Source: Forficula auricularia
Lineage: Eukaryota; Arthropoda; Insecta; Dermaptera; Forficulidae
Length of the DNA: 64,000 nucleotides
NCBI GenBank assembly: GCA_024734495.1
Contig: JALMQS010000841.1
Coordinates: 5,769,697-5,833,696 of the forward strand
Direction of reading: 5' to 3'
Shown: piece after piece, positions 55,031 through 64,000 of the stretch
Numbering within the stretch: position 1 is the stretch's first letter
Layout of the letters: the number at the start of each line of letters is the position of its first letter
The notes under the pieces: model-generated
Databases searched by the model: none
Seen by the model: only the letters and a program-made list of their open reading frames with translations
Told to the model about the DNA's origin: nothing
Made by a program: the position numbers and the translations under genes

Positions 55031-55262
55031 AGAGAAAGTATTTAATTTTTAGGACAAATTCTAGGATTTTAGTAGAAATATTTTTATATTGCGATATCAG
55101 AGAGGATTCATCTCCTCAGGAGTCGAACCTGAGAACAAACATGCTTTCCGGGCAGTCAGTTCTCAGGTTCGTCTCCTGAGGGTGAATCCCCTCTGATATC
55201 GCAATATAAAAAATATTTCTACTAAAATCTTAGAATTTGTCCTAAAAATTACATTTTCTCTA
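55031..55262. repeat. fold-back hairpin, sibling of 12419-12638
   Basis: The arms share TTTTAGTAGAAATATTTTTA and ATATCAGAG with 12419-12638. The inner arms GAGTCGAACCTGAGAAC and GTTCTCAGGTTCGTCTC carry a GGTTCG B-box-like core. Arms are about 105 bp with a ~20-bp loop (GCTTTCCGGGCAG region). Confidence 0.8.
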
Positions 55263-56544
55263 TTAATCTGCAAGATATTTTTCTGGATGGATCAACTCAT
55301 GAAGAAATTGTAAAATGGGTTAAAAGTTTCTAGGTATTATTTTACATTTTAGCTTCTAATTCTGAATCAGTTTGTATCTGTGCGATATCACTGATTTTAA
55401 CTAAGCAAGTTAAATTGACCATTATATTAGCTATTAATTATTTAAAAACATCTCCAGAATTAAAAGCCAAAATGTTATAATTAATTTTATAATTTCTTCA
55501 AGGGTGACTTTAAAAAATCTTCCAGATTATACAATTAACCACCAAAGTTTAAACAGGATAAATCACACATAAATAATTAAAACTATTTATTAAAGAAAAA
55601 CAAAAAAATAGAATATAACTACAACATTTCGATCAGCTTATTCTGCGATCATTCTCAATTATGAGGACCTAATTCGAAAATCGTCACTGTAATATCAAAA
55701 TGTCGTATGTAAAATTCTACACTTTTCAGTAGCTCTGTTTTCAATTTGTATTAAGCCTAAATAATTAATACCTCTGGTGTTTTGTTTTTAATCTGTAACT
55801 TGAGTTCAATCACCTGATTAATATACAATAATTTGAGAGCAAATGTAGTTAACAAATACAAGAGTTTTTGTTCAATAAATTTTTTTTGGTAATTTTGACA
55901 TACTATTTCATATAAAAGTGACGATATGTCGATTGAAATTTCATTGTTCAAAAAATACAATCACAAAAATATAAACTTTAATAACTACATAACTGAGAAA
56001 ACTCTAATTATTTACAATATAAATAATAATAATTCACTCACCTACAGAGAGAGAAGAGAGAATAAATGTAAATAAAAGCTTTAACAGCTTCATTACTAAT
56101 AGAATATATGTACTTGTACATTATGAACACATTTTATTATCAATATTAATCAGTAATAACAAAACAAACAATGATGATTTTTTCCACTAAGTTCCATCAA
56201 TACACGAGCACTTACAATAATAAAATATATAGGTTAAAATAATAATATTGAAAACAGAAAATAATATAAATTTAACTCAATAAATAAAAAAATTTTCATT
56301 TTGTGTTGAGGTTTTCTATAAGATTTTAAAGAAATAATTATTTGAAAATTTAAGTAATCAATATATATATAATGAATACAATTATTTTATAAAACAATGA
56401 AAAATCGTTTAGTAATATATGTTTTTGGAAAATTTTTCATCCAAAACAAAATATAAAGGAAAAATTAAAATAAACAGTTTTTCCCGAAACGTTTCACGTT
56501 AAATTAAACGATTTTGAATTGTTTTTATTTATTAATTTAATATG
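55263..56544. other. AT-rich stretch
   Basis: Nothing supported. TTCGATCAGCTTATTCTGCG with GATCATTCTCAATTATGAGG near 55629 is a diverged relative of the other element-arm sequences but was not classified. Confidence 0.4.
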
Positions 56545-56907
56545 GTGCAGTAAAAATTCGTTTTTTAATAAAAACGGATTCTTACTAGTTAAAACACGTT
56601 TCATTGAATACCTTTGTGGCAACTGGAATTTATTGATGTTGGTTGAGCTTGGGCCAAAGGTCTAGAATCTTCATTCTTCGGCCTCACTTTGGGTGTTTAT
56701 TTTCAAAATTTTCTAAACGAAAATGTCAAAAATAATAATTTTGAAAATAAACACCCAAAATGAGGCGGAAAGTCAAAAATGATTCTAGACCTTTGGATCA
56801 AACAACCAACATCAGTAAATTCTACATAGTTGCCACAAAGGTATTCAGTGAAACGTGTCTTAACTAGTAAGAACTCGTTCTTACTAAAAAGGGGTTTTTA
56901 CTGCAAC
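56545..56907. mobile_element. fold-back MITE, copy 2
   Basis: GCAGTAAAAATTCG at the left pairs with GGGGTTTTTACTGCAAC at the right, and the arm blocks of 45663-46087 are conserved (CTTACTAGTTAAAACACGTT, ACCTTTGTGGCAAC, GTGTTTATTTTCAAAA). Confidence 0.82.
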
Positions 56908-57450
56908 AAATACACTATCAAGAATATTATATTACAATTTATAATTGTTGAGTTGCTTAAAGAAAGAAAAGTTTCGTTTTAAGTCCTTTCTTCAGTCATT
57001 CACTAAAAGTATTTGAAAACGACTACCAAAATAGGTATCAAAACATTCTGGTAAAATCTTCTTAAAAATGTACAATCTAAGCCGAAACTTTTCTTTCGAT
57101 AAATAATTTATAAATTAAAAATATACGGAAAAAATGAACAAAAAGGAACATAGTTAATTTTTAAAATTAAATGAATTAAATGAATTTTTTAACGATAATT
57201 TTTTGTTAATATATTGAATAAATAATTATAAAAAGTTTTTGATAATTTTTATGATTATCTAATGACAATTTTAATAACAAAAAACCTATCATATATCAAG
57301 GTCTAGTTTTTTCATCTCTCGCCCAAACTAATTATTTTATGGTAACTAAAATAATTTGAATCGAAATCAATTACACTAAACTGGTTTCAATTTTATAGAA
57401 TTTCAAACAAAGGCTTGCTAAGTAAGAACGGAGGAGTTTGAGGTGGGTGT

Positions 57451-57990
57451 ATATTTGAATATGCAATTTCGAAAATGGCACATGTCGGAAAATTGAAAAT
57501 GTTAGGAATGAAAAAACAACAACTAATTATTGTCTAAAGTAGTGTAAAATGTATAAAATTTATTTTTGAGTTACATTTTGGGGGCAGTAAAGTTGGGCCT
57601 TTTTTTCGAACATAGGTGCAAGGAAGATTTTAGATTACATTTATCTGAAAAAGTTCATTTGTCAAAATATGCGAGATGTGCCCTTTTCGAAATTGCATAT
57701 TCATTTAATTTACAGCATATTTACAGACTGGGGCGTCAAAATACAATTTACAAAATAACATATCGTCGCCTTAGAGTGTTAACCTGCTAACTCACAACAA
57801 GGCAATTTTACAGGGCAGAGAAAAAACAAACAAAATGTAATATTGTTGTTATGGAAAGAAACTATTTTTCAATTTTTTTTCAGTAGCAGTTTTACTTGAA
57901 CGATACTGCATTTCTTTTTCTTTCGAGCAGTATTAATATGTTATATATGAAAAAAAATGGATTTAGTAGGTTTACACTCTAAGGCGACGT
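57451..57990. mobile_element. two nested or adjacent inverted repeats
   Basis: GAATATGCAATTTCGAAAA at about 57456 is inverted at about 57688-57706. CGTCGCCTTAGAGTGTTAAC at about 57766 is inverted at 57972-57990. The 74-codon + strand frame between (57566-57790) is a by-product. Boundaries uncertain. Confidence 0.5.
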
Positions 57991-58559
57991 TTTGTCTTAT
58001 AAAATATAGGGGATCTAATGAATATTTTCAAAAAAATTAAAATTAATAAATGTCTGTTTTTTTATTGTTATGTTATACAGAATTATCAAATTAAAAGAAA
58101 CTTTTATTTTGAATTTTTGATGAATAACTCAACCAGCGAAAATATTCAATTTCCAACTTGATAGAAAATCTCTAGTTTAAAATGAATATTTAGTTACACG
58201 TCAAGTAATTTCTTAAGTTAAAACAATTATTTTATCTAATATGCACTGTTTGTAAACAAAAAGATCAAATGTTGGTAATGTCTAACAAATGAGAAGAAGA
58301 AGGCAAAGCAAGAAATAACAGAGATATTAGATAAATACATTACGTTAAGAGACCCAGAGACAGAGAGAAGAAAGAGGATCAATAACTGATCTGAAGGTTG
58401 CATTCAAACTGATTCAAAGTCAAATTCTGAAAGACACGTTTGACTGGGAGTTTCACTTGAACTTGAATATGTGATATTTGCAAAAGACCTTTTCAAAGTC
58501 AATGAATGTTAAGATTTCGTAAATGAAAGAGGGGAGGGCCCGTATTTTCTCTACACAGC
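57991..58559. other. upstream flank of the Osiris gene
   Basis: AT-rich up to about 58500, then GC rises sharply. No separate gene recognised. Confidence 0.5.
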
Positions 58560-58837
58560 GATGTTTGTAAACTGGTTGAAATGTATGGAAGTTGTTTATG
58601 AAAAGGAGTGGTGGCGAAGAGAGGAGGATCGCCGGCCGGCCTCTTATTCTAGGGCAGGCACGTCGACAAGTAACAGGCAGAAAAACGACCAGGTGGGGGA
58701 GAATAGCCTCTGTCACATTGGTACCATTTCCAAACAAACCCCCACCAGACCAGGCCGGGGGAAAAAATAAAATTTTAAGTATGTTAGTGGAGGAGGTGAG
58801 GTATAAAATGCGAGCCGGCCTCTTGTACCGGCTATCA
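58560..58837 (+). promoter_or_regulatory. proximal promoter of the Osiris gene
   Basis: A GC-rich block (including GCCGGCCGGCC, about 58630-58641, and CAAACCCCCACC-type sequence near 58736) leads to TATAAAA at 58802-58808. An initiator-like TATCATTCG follows about 35 bp later (A at 58837), and the ATG is 35 bp beyond that. The arrangement is that of a focused TATA promoter with a short leader, in line with sharply staged Osiris expression. The four overlapping frames on both strands here are compositional. Confidence 0.65.
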
Positions 58838-58871
58838 TTCGCGTCCAGCATCTGATAAACCAATCTTGAGG

Positions 58872-59367
58872 ATGCTTAGGAAGACTTTAATCTGCTTATG
58901 GCTGTCACTTGCCGTTTGCTGGGCACTACCCAGTCCTGGCGTGAACACGGCATCACAAGCGAGCCGAAACGCCGTGCTCAGCGGCGACGATCTTATGGAT
59001 AGCATATACACGGATTGTATGCGCAAAGACGCGATCGGATGCTTCAAATACAAACTGTTCTCGTTTGTGGACAAGGTGATCGGATCGAATCGAGACTCCC
59101 TCGCTATTGCTGATGGAATTACCCTGGTCAAAGACATGTCCGCCGCTGCCGACGGCGCACCACGCAGTAATTCCGATGATATTTTTGGAAAAGTTGAACA
59201 TTACCTGAGAACGCACACTTTGAAAATCGATCTCAAGGGAGAGGACGTGGTGGGCGCAGTGACTTCCGCCGGAAGAGCACTTGGGGAGGTTGGCGACGTT
59301 TTTGGTCTTACGGAAGAAGAGGAGGAGAGCTCCGATGAACTCCAGGAAGAGTCCAGGCAAAAGAAGA
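58872..59367 (+). CDS. Osiris-family protein (DUF1676), first coding exon
   Basis: The ATG at 58872 is the first downstream of the putative TATA start. It opens with a signal peptide (MLRKTLICLWLSLAVCWALP, residues 1-20). Next comes the two-cysteine Osiris segment, DDLMDSIYTDCMRKDAIGCF, then KYKLFSFVDKVIGSN, an aspartate/valine-rich stretch (IADGITLVKD), LRTHTLKIDLKGEDVVG, and an acidic tail (LTEEEEESSDELQEES) leading to KK. Osiris proteins are insect-specific secretory/endosomal membrane proteins; several act in cuticle formation. The exon ends at AAGAAGA|GTGAGT (59367/59368), phase 1. Reading on reaches a stop at 59391, so this is an intron, not the true end. The hydrophobic/Tyr-rich C-terminal part is not found in the remaining 4.6 kb and must lie beyond the window, or the gene is broken. 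Codon use and GC differ clearly from the flanking repeats. Confidence 0.88.
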
Positions 59368-59496
59368 GTGAGTCGAAAATCTCTTTTTTCTAACATCTTA
59401 TCTAATTTAGGATTTTTCCGAGGGGTGAATCACGACCTTATATCGTGTACACCTACCTACTTCCGCTTCCATTTCCAAAAAATTCCACTACGTTAA

Positions 59497-60256
59497 ATAC
59501 TAAAATACTCAAATAATTCCACATAATTCCAAAGACCTGTAACAGCTAATTCCAATTTCGGTTCACACCTCGGATTTTTCATAGTAATTTTCTAAACTTT
59601 CTGGAGGCTAATGAATGAATGAGAGGATAATAGAAAAACAAATTCCTAATAAATTAATTTATTAGGTTTTTTTCTATTATCCTTGGTCTACCTTTCTATC
59701 AAATTTCCATAAGATTTACCCAACTGACTCAAAGAAAATTCTTCTAATATATTAAAAACTCTCAATTTCAATTTGGATAGTAACATAAAAGCATAATTAT
59801 AATTCCGGACAAAATTCATTTTATGAAATATCGAATTCTTTCCGATTTTAAATTTTTTATCAAGATGATATAGGATACTAAAATAATCCCACATAATTCC
59901 AAAGAAGTGTACACCTAATTCCAATTGTGGTTCACCCTTCGGATTTTTCATAGTAATTTTCTAAACTTTCTGGAGGCTAATGAATGAATGAGAGGAAAAT
60001 AGAAAAACAAATTCCTAATAAATTAATTTATTAGGTTTTTTCTATTATCGTTGGTCTGCCTTTCTATCAAACTTTCATAAGATTTACCCAACTGACTCAA
60101 AGAAAATTCTTCTAATATTTAAAAAAACTCTAAATTTCAATTGGACAGTAACATAAAAGCATATAATTCCTGACAAAAAATTATTTTTCCGAAGTAGCTT
60201 CAATCCATTTTATGAAATATCGAATTCTTCCCGCTTTTAAATTTTTTATCAAGATA
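59497..60256. repeat. tandem duplication, ~369-bp unit, in the Osiris intron
   Basis: ACATAATTCCAAAG (59521 and 59890), TAATTTTCTAAACTTTCTGG and GAATGAATGAGAGGA recur at a spacing of about 369 bp. The second copy has small insertions. Each unit has an inner palindrome, CCTAATAAATTAATTTATTAGG. Confidence 0.88.
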
Positions 60257-61588
60257 TGCGATATTAAATATTTAATAACAATAGAAGTATAGACTTTATA
60301 GAAATTTATTTTGACCAAAAAAAACTGCTGTACGGGGATTCCTTTTTTTGTTAGTCAATATATCCGGGCTTTGCAAATTTACATTTTATATTTAAAAATA
60401 CACAAGATTGGAAATTCTTTTCGTGGTTGAAATTACTTTAATAATTAAAAACGGCTGATATTAAATAACAAACAAATTCCAAAAACTTGAAATAGAATAA
60501 ATAATTCCTCGTGAATATTTCATATAAAATTACGAATTGTGAATATGTATGTGTTTAATATCTAAAATAAAAAAATTAAATTAATTAAAATAAGGGGTGA
60601 AACCGTCTTACATACAATATAATATACATAAATATCATTAAGATATTTTTTCACTAAGATCACACTGTCCGTAAAATGTAAATTCTTTTTAATTAATTAA
60701 AATAGTTTAACAATTTCTATCAACTATTTTAAAGATCAAAAGGAGTAAATGTCTCCACAAGATTTTCATCATACTGTAGTTGAATCTAGAGAGCAAAACA
60801 ATTCTACTTTCATGGAAATTCTCTGGTTCGCGTCCCGGGTGAATTTATCCAAACCATATTAGCTTCAAATAATTCCCTCATTAGCAGCTATTAAAAATAA
60901 TTTTTTTTTAATGATATTGATGTGAGAAGGAGATACACCAGAAGATGCATCCAATAAAGGCCTGTATGGGATGGCCCCTCCATTGTGAAAAGAACAGAGT
61001 AGAAGGAAAGAAGCCGGGATCACGAGCCAAATCTCAGAAAGTTAGATACAATCCAATTTACTAAGTTTTTTAAGGGCTTCGAGCAGTAGTAAATTCTCTG
61101 TGCGAATTTGTTTTCCGGTCGAAACTCTGTATTCAATTCTAAAAAATTATAAATAAGTCGTCTCACAAAACTGGACTTAGATCATATTTAGAATGAGATA
61201 ATTTAGTTTTGATCAAATTAAATTCTTCTTAAAGAAATTTAGAACCGATTGCATATAGGGGAAATATGCAATAGATCCCTTGGCTATGTTCGATGCTTAA
61301 CCCACAAAAAAAGTAAAAAAAAAAAAAAAGAGCGGGATAAATTTGAATTATGAAATTTTTTTATGTATCTCCAGAAAGCGTCATTGATGGATAAACTCAA
61401 AATACTTCCTCTACACTCAATCGACCCATACAATTGTCAGATTTCTAGTTAAATTCTTAAATAAAAAAATAATTACTAATAGTAGGCTTTAATATGTGAA
61501 AAATTTGATTTTTCTATTTTTTCCCAATTTTTATAGTCTTCAACAAGTACCTTCTTTAAATACTTCAACACCATATTTTGAATAACTT
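60257..61588. other. intronic AT-rich DNA
   Basis: TCTGGTTCGCGTCCCGGG near 60831 is weakly B-box-like. No exon matching the Osiris C-terminus was found. Confidence 0.45.
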
Positions 61589-61636
61589 CTGCGATAGTTA
61601 ACCTCTGCGATAGTTAACCTCTGCGATAGTTAAGTC
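61589..61636. repeat. 16-bp unit repeated three times
   Basis: CTGCGATAGTTAACCT, CTGCGATAGTTAACCT and CTGCGATAGTTAAGTC in direct succession. Confidence 0.95.
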
Positions 61637-62040
61637 AGGTTCTTTAATTATTAATGTTCTTGTAATTTTACTGCCTATTCTATTTTCAGGGCGTTTATAA
61701 ATATTTAACATCACTCTAAATTCACGAACCCTTATTTAAATAAGGACCTACTTCCCTGTGAAATGTCAACTTCATGGGCTTTGAGATTTTGAAAATAAAC
61801 ATTTCTATTTTATTAAGCTTTAACATCTGAACAGGGAGAAGATGGAAACTTTAATATAGATAAATTTAATTTAAGATCTTTCGAAACAAACCGAGATTTT
61901 CTACTTTATGGCATAAGAACAAAGGAATATGACTTTTATAAAATATATTGTTTTAAATATTTACTCATTTTCAAAGGGCGCAAGCGGCTGAAGAATAGGT
62001 CTATATCTTGTCTCTACTAAATTACTCAAATAATGTGTTT
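61637..62040. other. intronic AT-rich DNA
   Basis: Nothing recognised. Confidence 0.5.
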
Positions 62041-62285
62041 GATTTCGGTGGGCCTCTTGGTAGCCTCGGGGCTTCGCCCCTGGACCTCCTCCCCTGGACC
62101 CGCTATCCCGATCCCTAAACACTTTATCCTCCTCAACCTCCAACCACTCTCCAAACAAAATTTGGTTGAGTTTGGTCCAAAGGGCTAGAATTTTTTTTGA
62201 CATCCTCCCCATTTTGGGTGGTTATTTTCAAAAAAATTTAAATGTCAAAAATTACATTCTCTACAACTTTGCTCCTAATGAAATT
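62041..62285 (-). repeat. fragment of the dispersed repeat with GC hairpins
   Basis: GCCTCGGGGCTTCGCCCCTG hairpin and TTTGGTTGAGTTTGGTCCAA followed by CCATTTTGGGTGGTTATTTT resemble the bodies of 4868-5560 and 45663-46087. Confidence 0.5.
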
Positions 62286-62699
62286 TGCCGTAGAGTAAAC
62301 AGTTTAGGAGTTATAATCAAATAAATTCTAGGGGGCGGAAATACAGACACTGGGGGAACGGACATATAAATAAACATACACAGGCACAAATGCCCTTTAG
62401 TAGTATGTGATAGGCAATTGCTTTCGAATAGATAAGGACTTGAAACATAGAAAAGGTACAACTTCAAGCCAAATTTGTTTTCGTTTAACACGCCTGTTTA
62501 AAAGTCTCGCGTCTTTTTGTTTGAGATTTGTAAGATCTCAAAGACGACTTTGTTTAACTTTATAAAACGTTTAGAATGCTGGCTTGATTATCTGTTCTTA
62601 ATTATCTATATATCAATATTCTGTTTAATAAATGACTGGGAAAAAGGTAGTGGGCTTTTAAATATGCAAAAAATGAAACAAATTAGATTAGATAACAAA

Positions 62700-63325
62700 A
62701 CGTAAATACTTTTATTGAAAAAAAGAGATATTTGTAGGTTGGATTTTTGTGGAGGAAAATAGAGGCGGGATTGATTTTTAGACTGGTGGTTTAACTGCTG
62801 GGCTGGATTTTCACGCAGGCAGGCAAAAATCGCTTCTTCTTCTCTTGAGGTCGAGAAGATGATACTAATTGGAAGGATGTTGTAGCTTCCGTTTTTATGC
62901 AGTAAGAATAAACCTTAGGTCCGCGCAATTACCGAATCAATTCAAGAGATACAAGTTTATTAAAATAGTTGATTTTAATATAAAAAAAATGCTTGTGCAT
63001 ATAAAAACTGCTTGAATTTATTAAGCTAGCATATAATGGCTTGTTGCTTACAAAGGACTTTAGTGGAGGTTAGTATCTCTAAGGATTGATCGGAAAAGAA
63101 AGATGTCTGGGGCAGCTGCAGTATATATCAGCCTCAAAGGGGGATAGTCAGGAAAGGGGGGGGGGTTGAATTTGTTCAAACTGCCGAGATGAGGGGAATA
63201 TGGCGTTCTTAAGTTAGCTATGGAAGGGAAATTGGTGGCAATTTTGAACATATTACCACGGCCCGAAATGAGGATCATTTGAAGGATAAGAAAAGGGGGG
63301 TAAGGTACAAAAACAATTAAAATGA
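62700..63325 (-). mobile_element. probable 3' untranslated/LTR region of a BEL/Pao element
   Basis: It directly follows, on the - strand, the stop of the pol fragment at 63326. An LTR is expected here. The start is possibly near the GGGCCGTGGTAATATGTTC at 63242-63260, but the partner LTR is outside the window, so boundaries are unproven. Confidence 0.4.
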
Positions 63326-64000
63326 TTATAAAGGATTATTAGTTAATAAAGGAGCTAATTTTACTATAGGTCGAGTATATTCTCCGTGAGGAGTTTTTAT
63401 CTGAACTACTCTAGTAAGATTATCTTTTCCTGGATAAATTTTTAAAATGCGACCTCTAATCCAATGTAATGGATTACTAGATTCACATAAGAGGATGAGC
63501 TGGCCAATGTAAGGTTGCTCTTTGCAAGTGAACCATTTATTCCTTTGTTGCAATGAATGAAGATAAGAAGAACTCCATTTTTTCCATATTAATTGGGTTC
63601 GCTGTTGGATTAGTTGCCAGCGCGACAAATGGTTTAATTTTAAGTCAGACAGATCATGTTCGGGTATGGATGTGAGAGGTCTTCCTATGAGAAAATGGCC
63701 AGGGGTCAAGATCTCAAAGTCATCTATTGAATCAGACAAAGGGTATAAAGGACGAGAGTTTAATATAGCTTCGATTTTATTTATGATAGTTTCAAATTCT
63801 TCTAGAGAGAATTGAAGATTAGAACAAGATCTTTTAAGGAAGTACTTAAAAATTTTCAAATTTCCTTCCCATAATCCCCCGTGATGAGGGGAGGAGGGTG
63901 GATTGAATTTCCATATGATATTGTTTTCCAATGCGTAGGCTTTTGCTGAAGTTTCATTATTTAAATTAAGAAAGAAATCATAAATTTCCTTTAACTCTCT
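63326..64000 (-). CDS. BEL/Pao pol, integrase C-terminal region (partial)
   Basis: The frame is open from the window edge (ELKEIYDFFLNLNNETSAKA at 64000-63941) to the stop at 63326; there is no true start in view. It contains the integrase end of the catalytic core (FNPPSSPHHGGLWEGNLKIF, with the final catalytic glutamate region, then EAILNSRPLYPLSD and LTPGHFLIGRPL). It finishes with the DUF5641-type tail (LIQQRTQLIWKKWSSSYL, QPYIGQLILLCE, WIRGRILKIYPGKDNLTRVV, RPIVKLAPL). Integrase inserts the element's cDNA into the genome. No stop or frameshift is seen in the 225 residues present, so the copy may be relatively young. Confidence 0.93.
   Translation of the reverse strand, partial: RELKEIYDFFLNLNNETSAKAYALENNIIWKFNPPSSPHHGGLWEGNLKIFKYFLKRSCSNLQFSLEEFETIINKIEAILNSRPLYPLSDSIDDFEILTPGHFLIGRPLTSIPEHDLSDLKLNHLSRWQLIQQRTQLIWKKWSSSYLHSLQQRNKWFTCKEQPYIGQLILLCESSNPLHWIRGRILKIYPGKDNLTRVVQIKTPHGEYTRPIVKLAPLLTNNPL

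Noticed and set aside
58453..58863. 136-codon frame on the - strand opposite the Osiris promoter
   Set aside because: It lies across the TATA box and GC-rich promoter, overlaps other frames on both strands and shows no recognisable domain.
58953..59396. 147-codon frame antisense to the Osiris exon
   Set aside because: Shadow of the sense coding sequence.

Overview
This is an AT-rich, intron- and transposon-dominated eukaryotic sequence, almost certainly from an insect. The best evidence is the 5' coding exon of an Osiris-family (DUF1676) gene at 58872-59367 on the + strand, an insect-restricted secreted/membrane protein family, together with a transposon set typical of insects: mariner, pogo-like, piggyBac-like and several hAT elements, RTE-like and CR1/Jockey-like LINE tails, BEL/Pao and Ty3-type LTR elements, and Penelope-type hammerhead-bearing inverted repeats. 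The order of insect cannot be fixed from the sequence. There are no bacterial operons, CRISPR arrays or complete host genes.

Layout. 0-10 kb: a LINE tail, a ~241-bp tandem array split by a nested insertion (hammerhead palindrome plus a 1.18-kb palindromic TIR element), several MITE-like repeats, a complete non-autonomous hAT with target duplication (6347-7140), a pogo-like MITE, and a hAT remnant carrying an LTR fragment. 10-31 kb: fold-back elements, an internally deleted mariner (14685-15376), dispersed C-rich repeats, a broken LINE (25960-27267), another hAT (28361-29522), and a few isolated exon-like islands with splice signals on both strands. 31-38 kb: a set of seven GC-richer segments on the - strand bounded by AG/GT splice signals (31179-37761), probably the exons of an unrecognised gene or long non-coding RNA. 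Their large introns host a hAT nested in a hammerhead-type inverted repeat and a recent LTR element with identical 131-bp LTRs. 38-58 kb: a piggyBac-like element with a SINE inside it, tRNA-like repeats, more hammerhead-type repeats, a 165-182-bp minisatellite, a large palindrome with a decayed transposase domain, and fold-back elements. 58.5-64 kb: the Osiris promoter and first coding exon, its long repeat-filled intron, and at the window edge a BEL/Pao integrase C-terminus on the - strand.

The most unusual signals are (1) hammerhead-ribozyme-like cores (CTGATGA ... GAAAC) that recur in at least five unrelated inverted-repeat loci, usually as opposed pairs, (2) a fold-back family whose hairpins contain tRNA B-box-like sequence, and (3) the split - strand transcript of unknown nature. 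Exon calls outside the Osiris gene rest on splice motifs and open frames only. No database search was possible, so family names rest on motif recognition.
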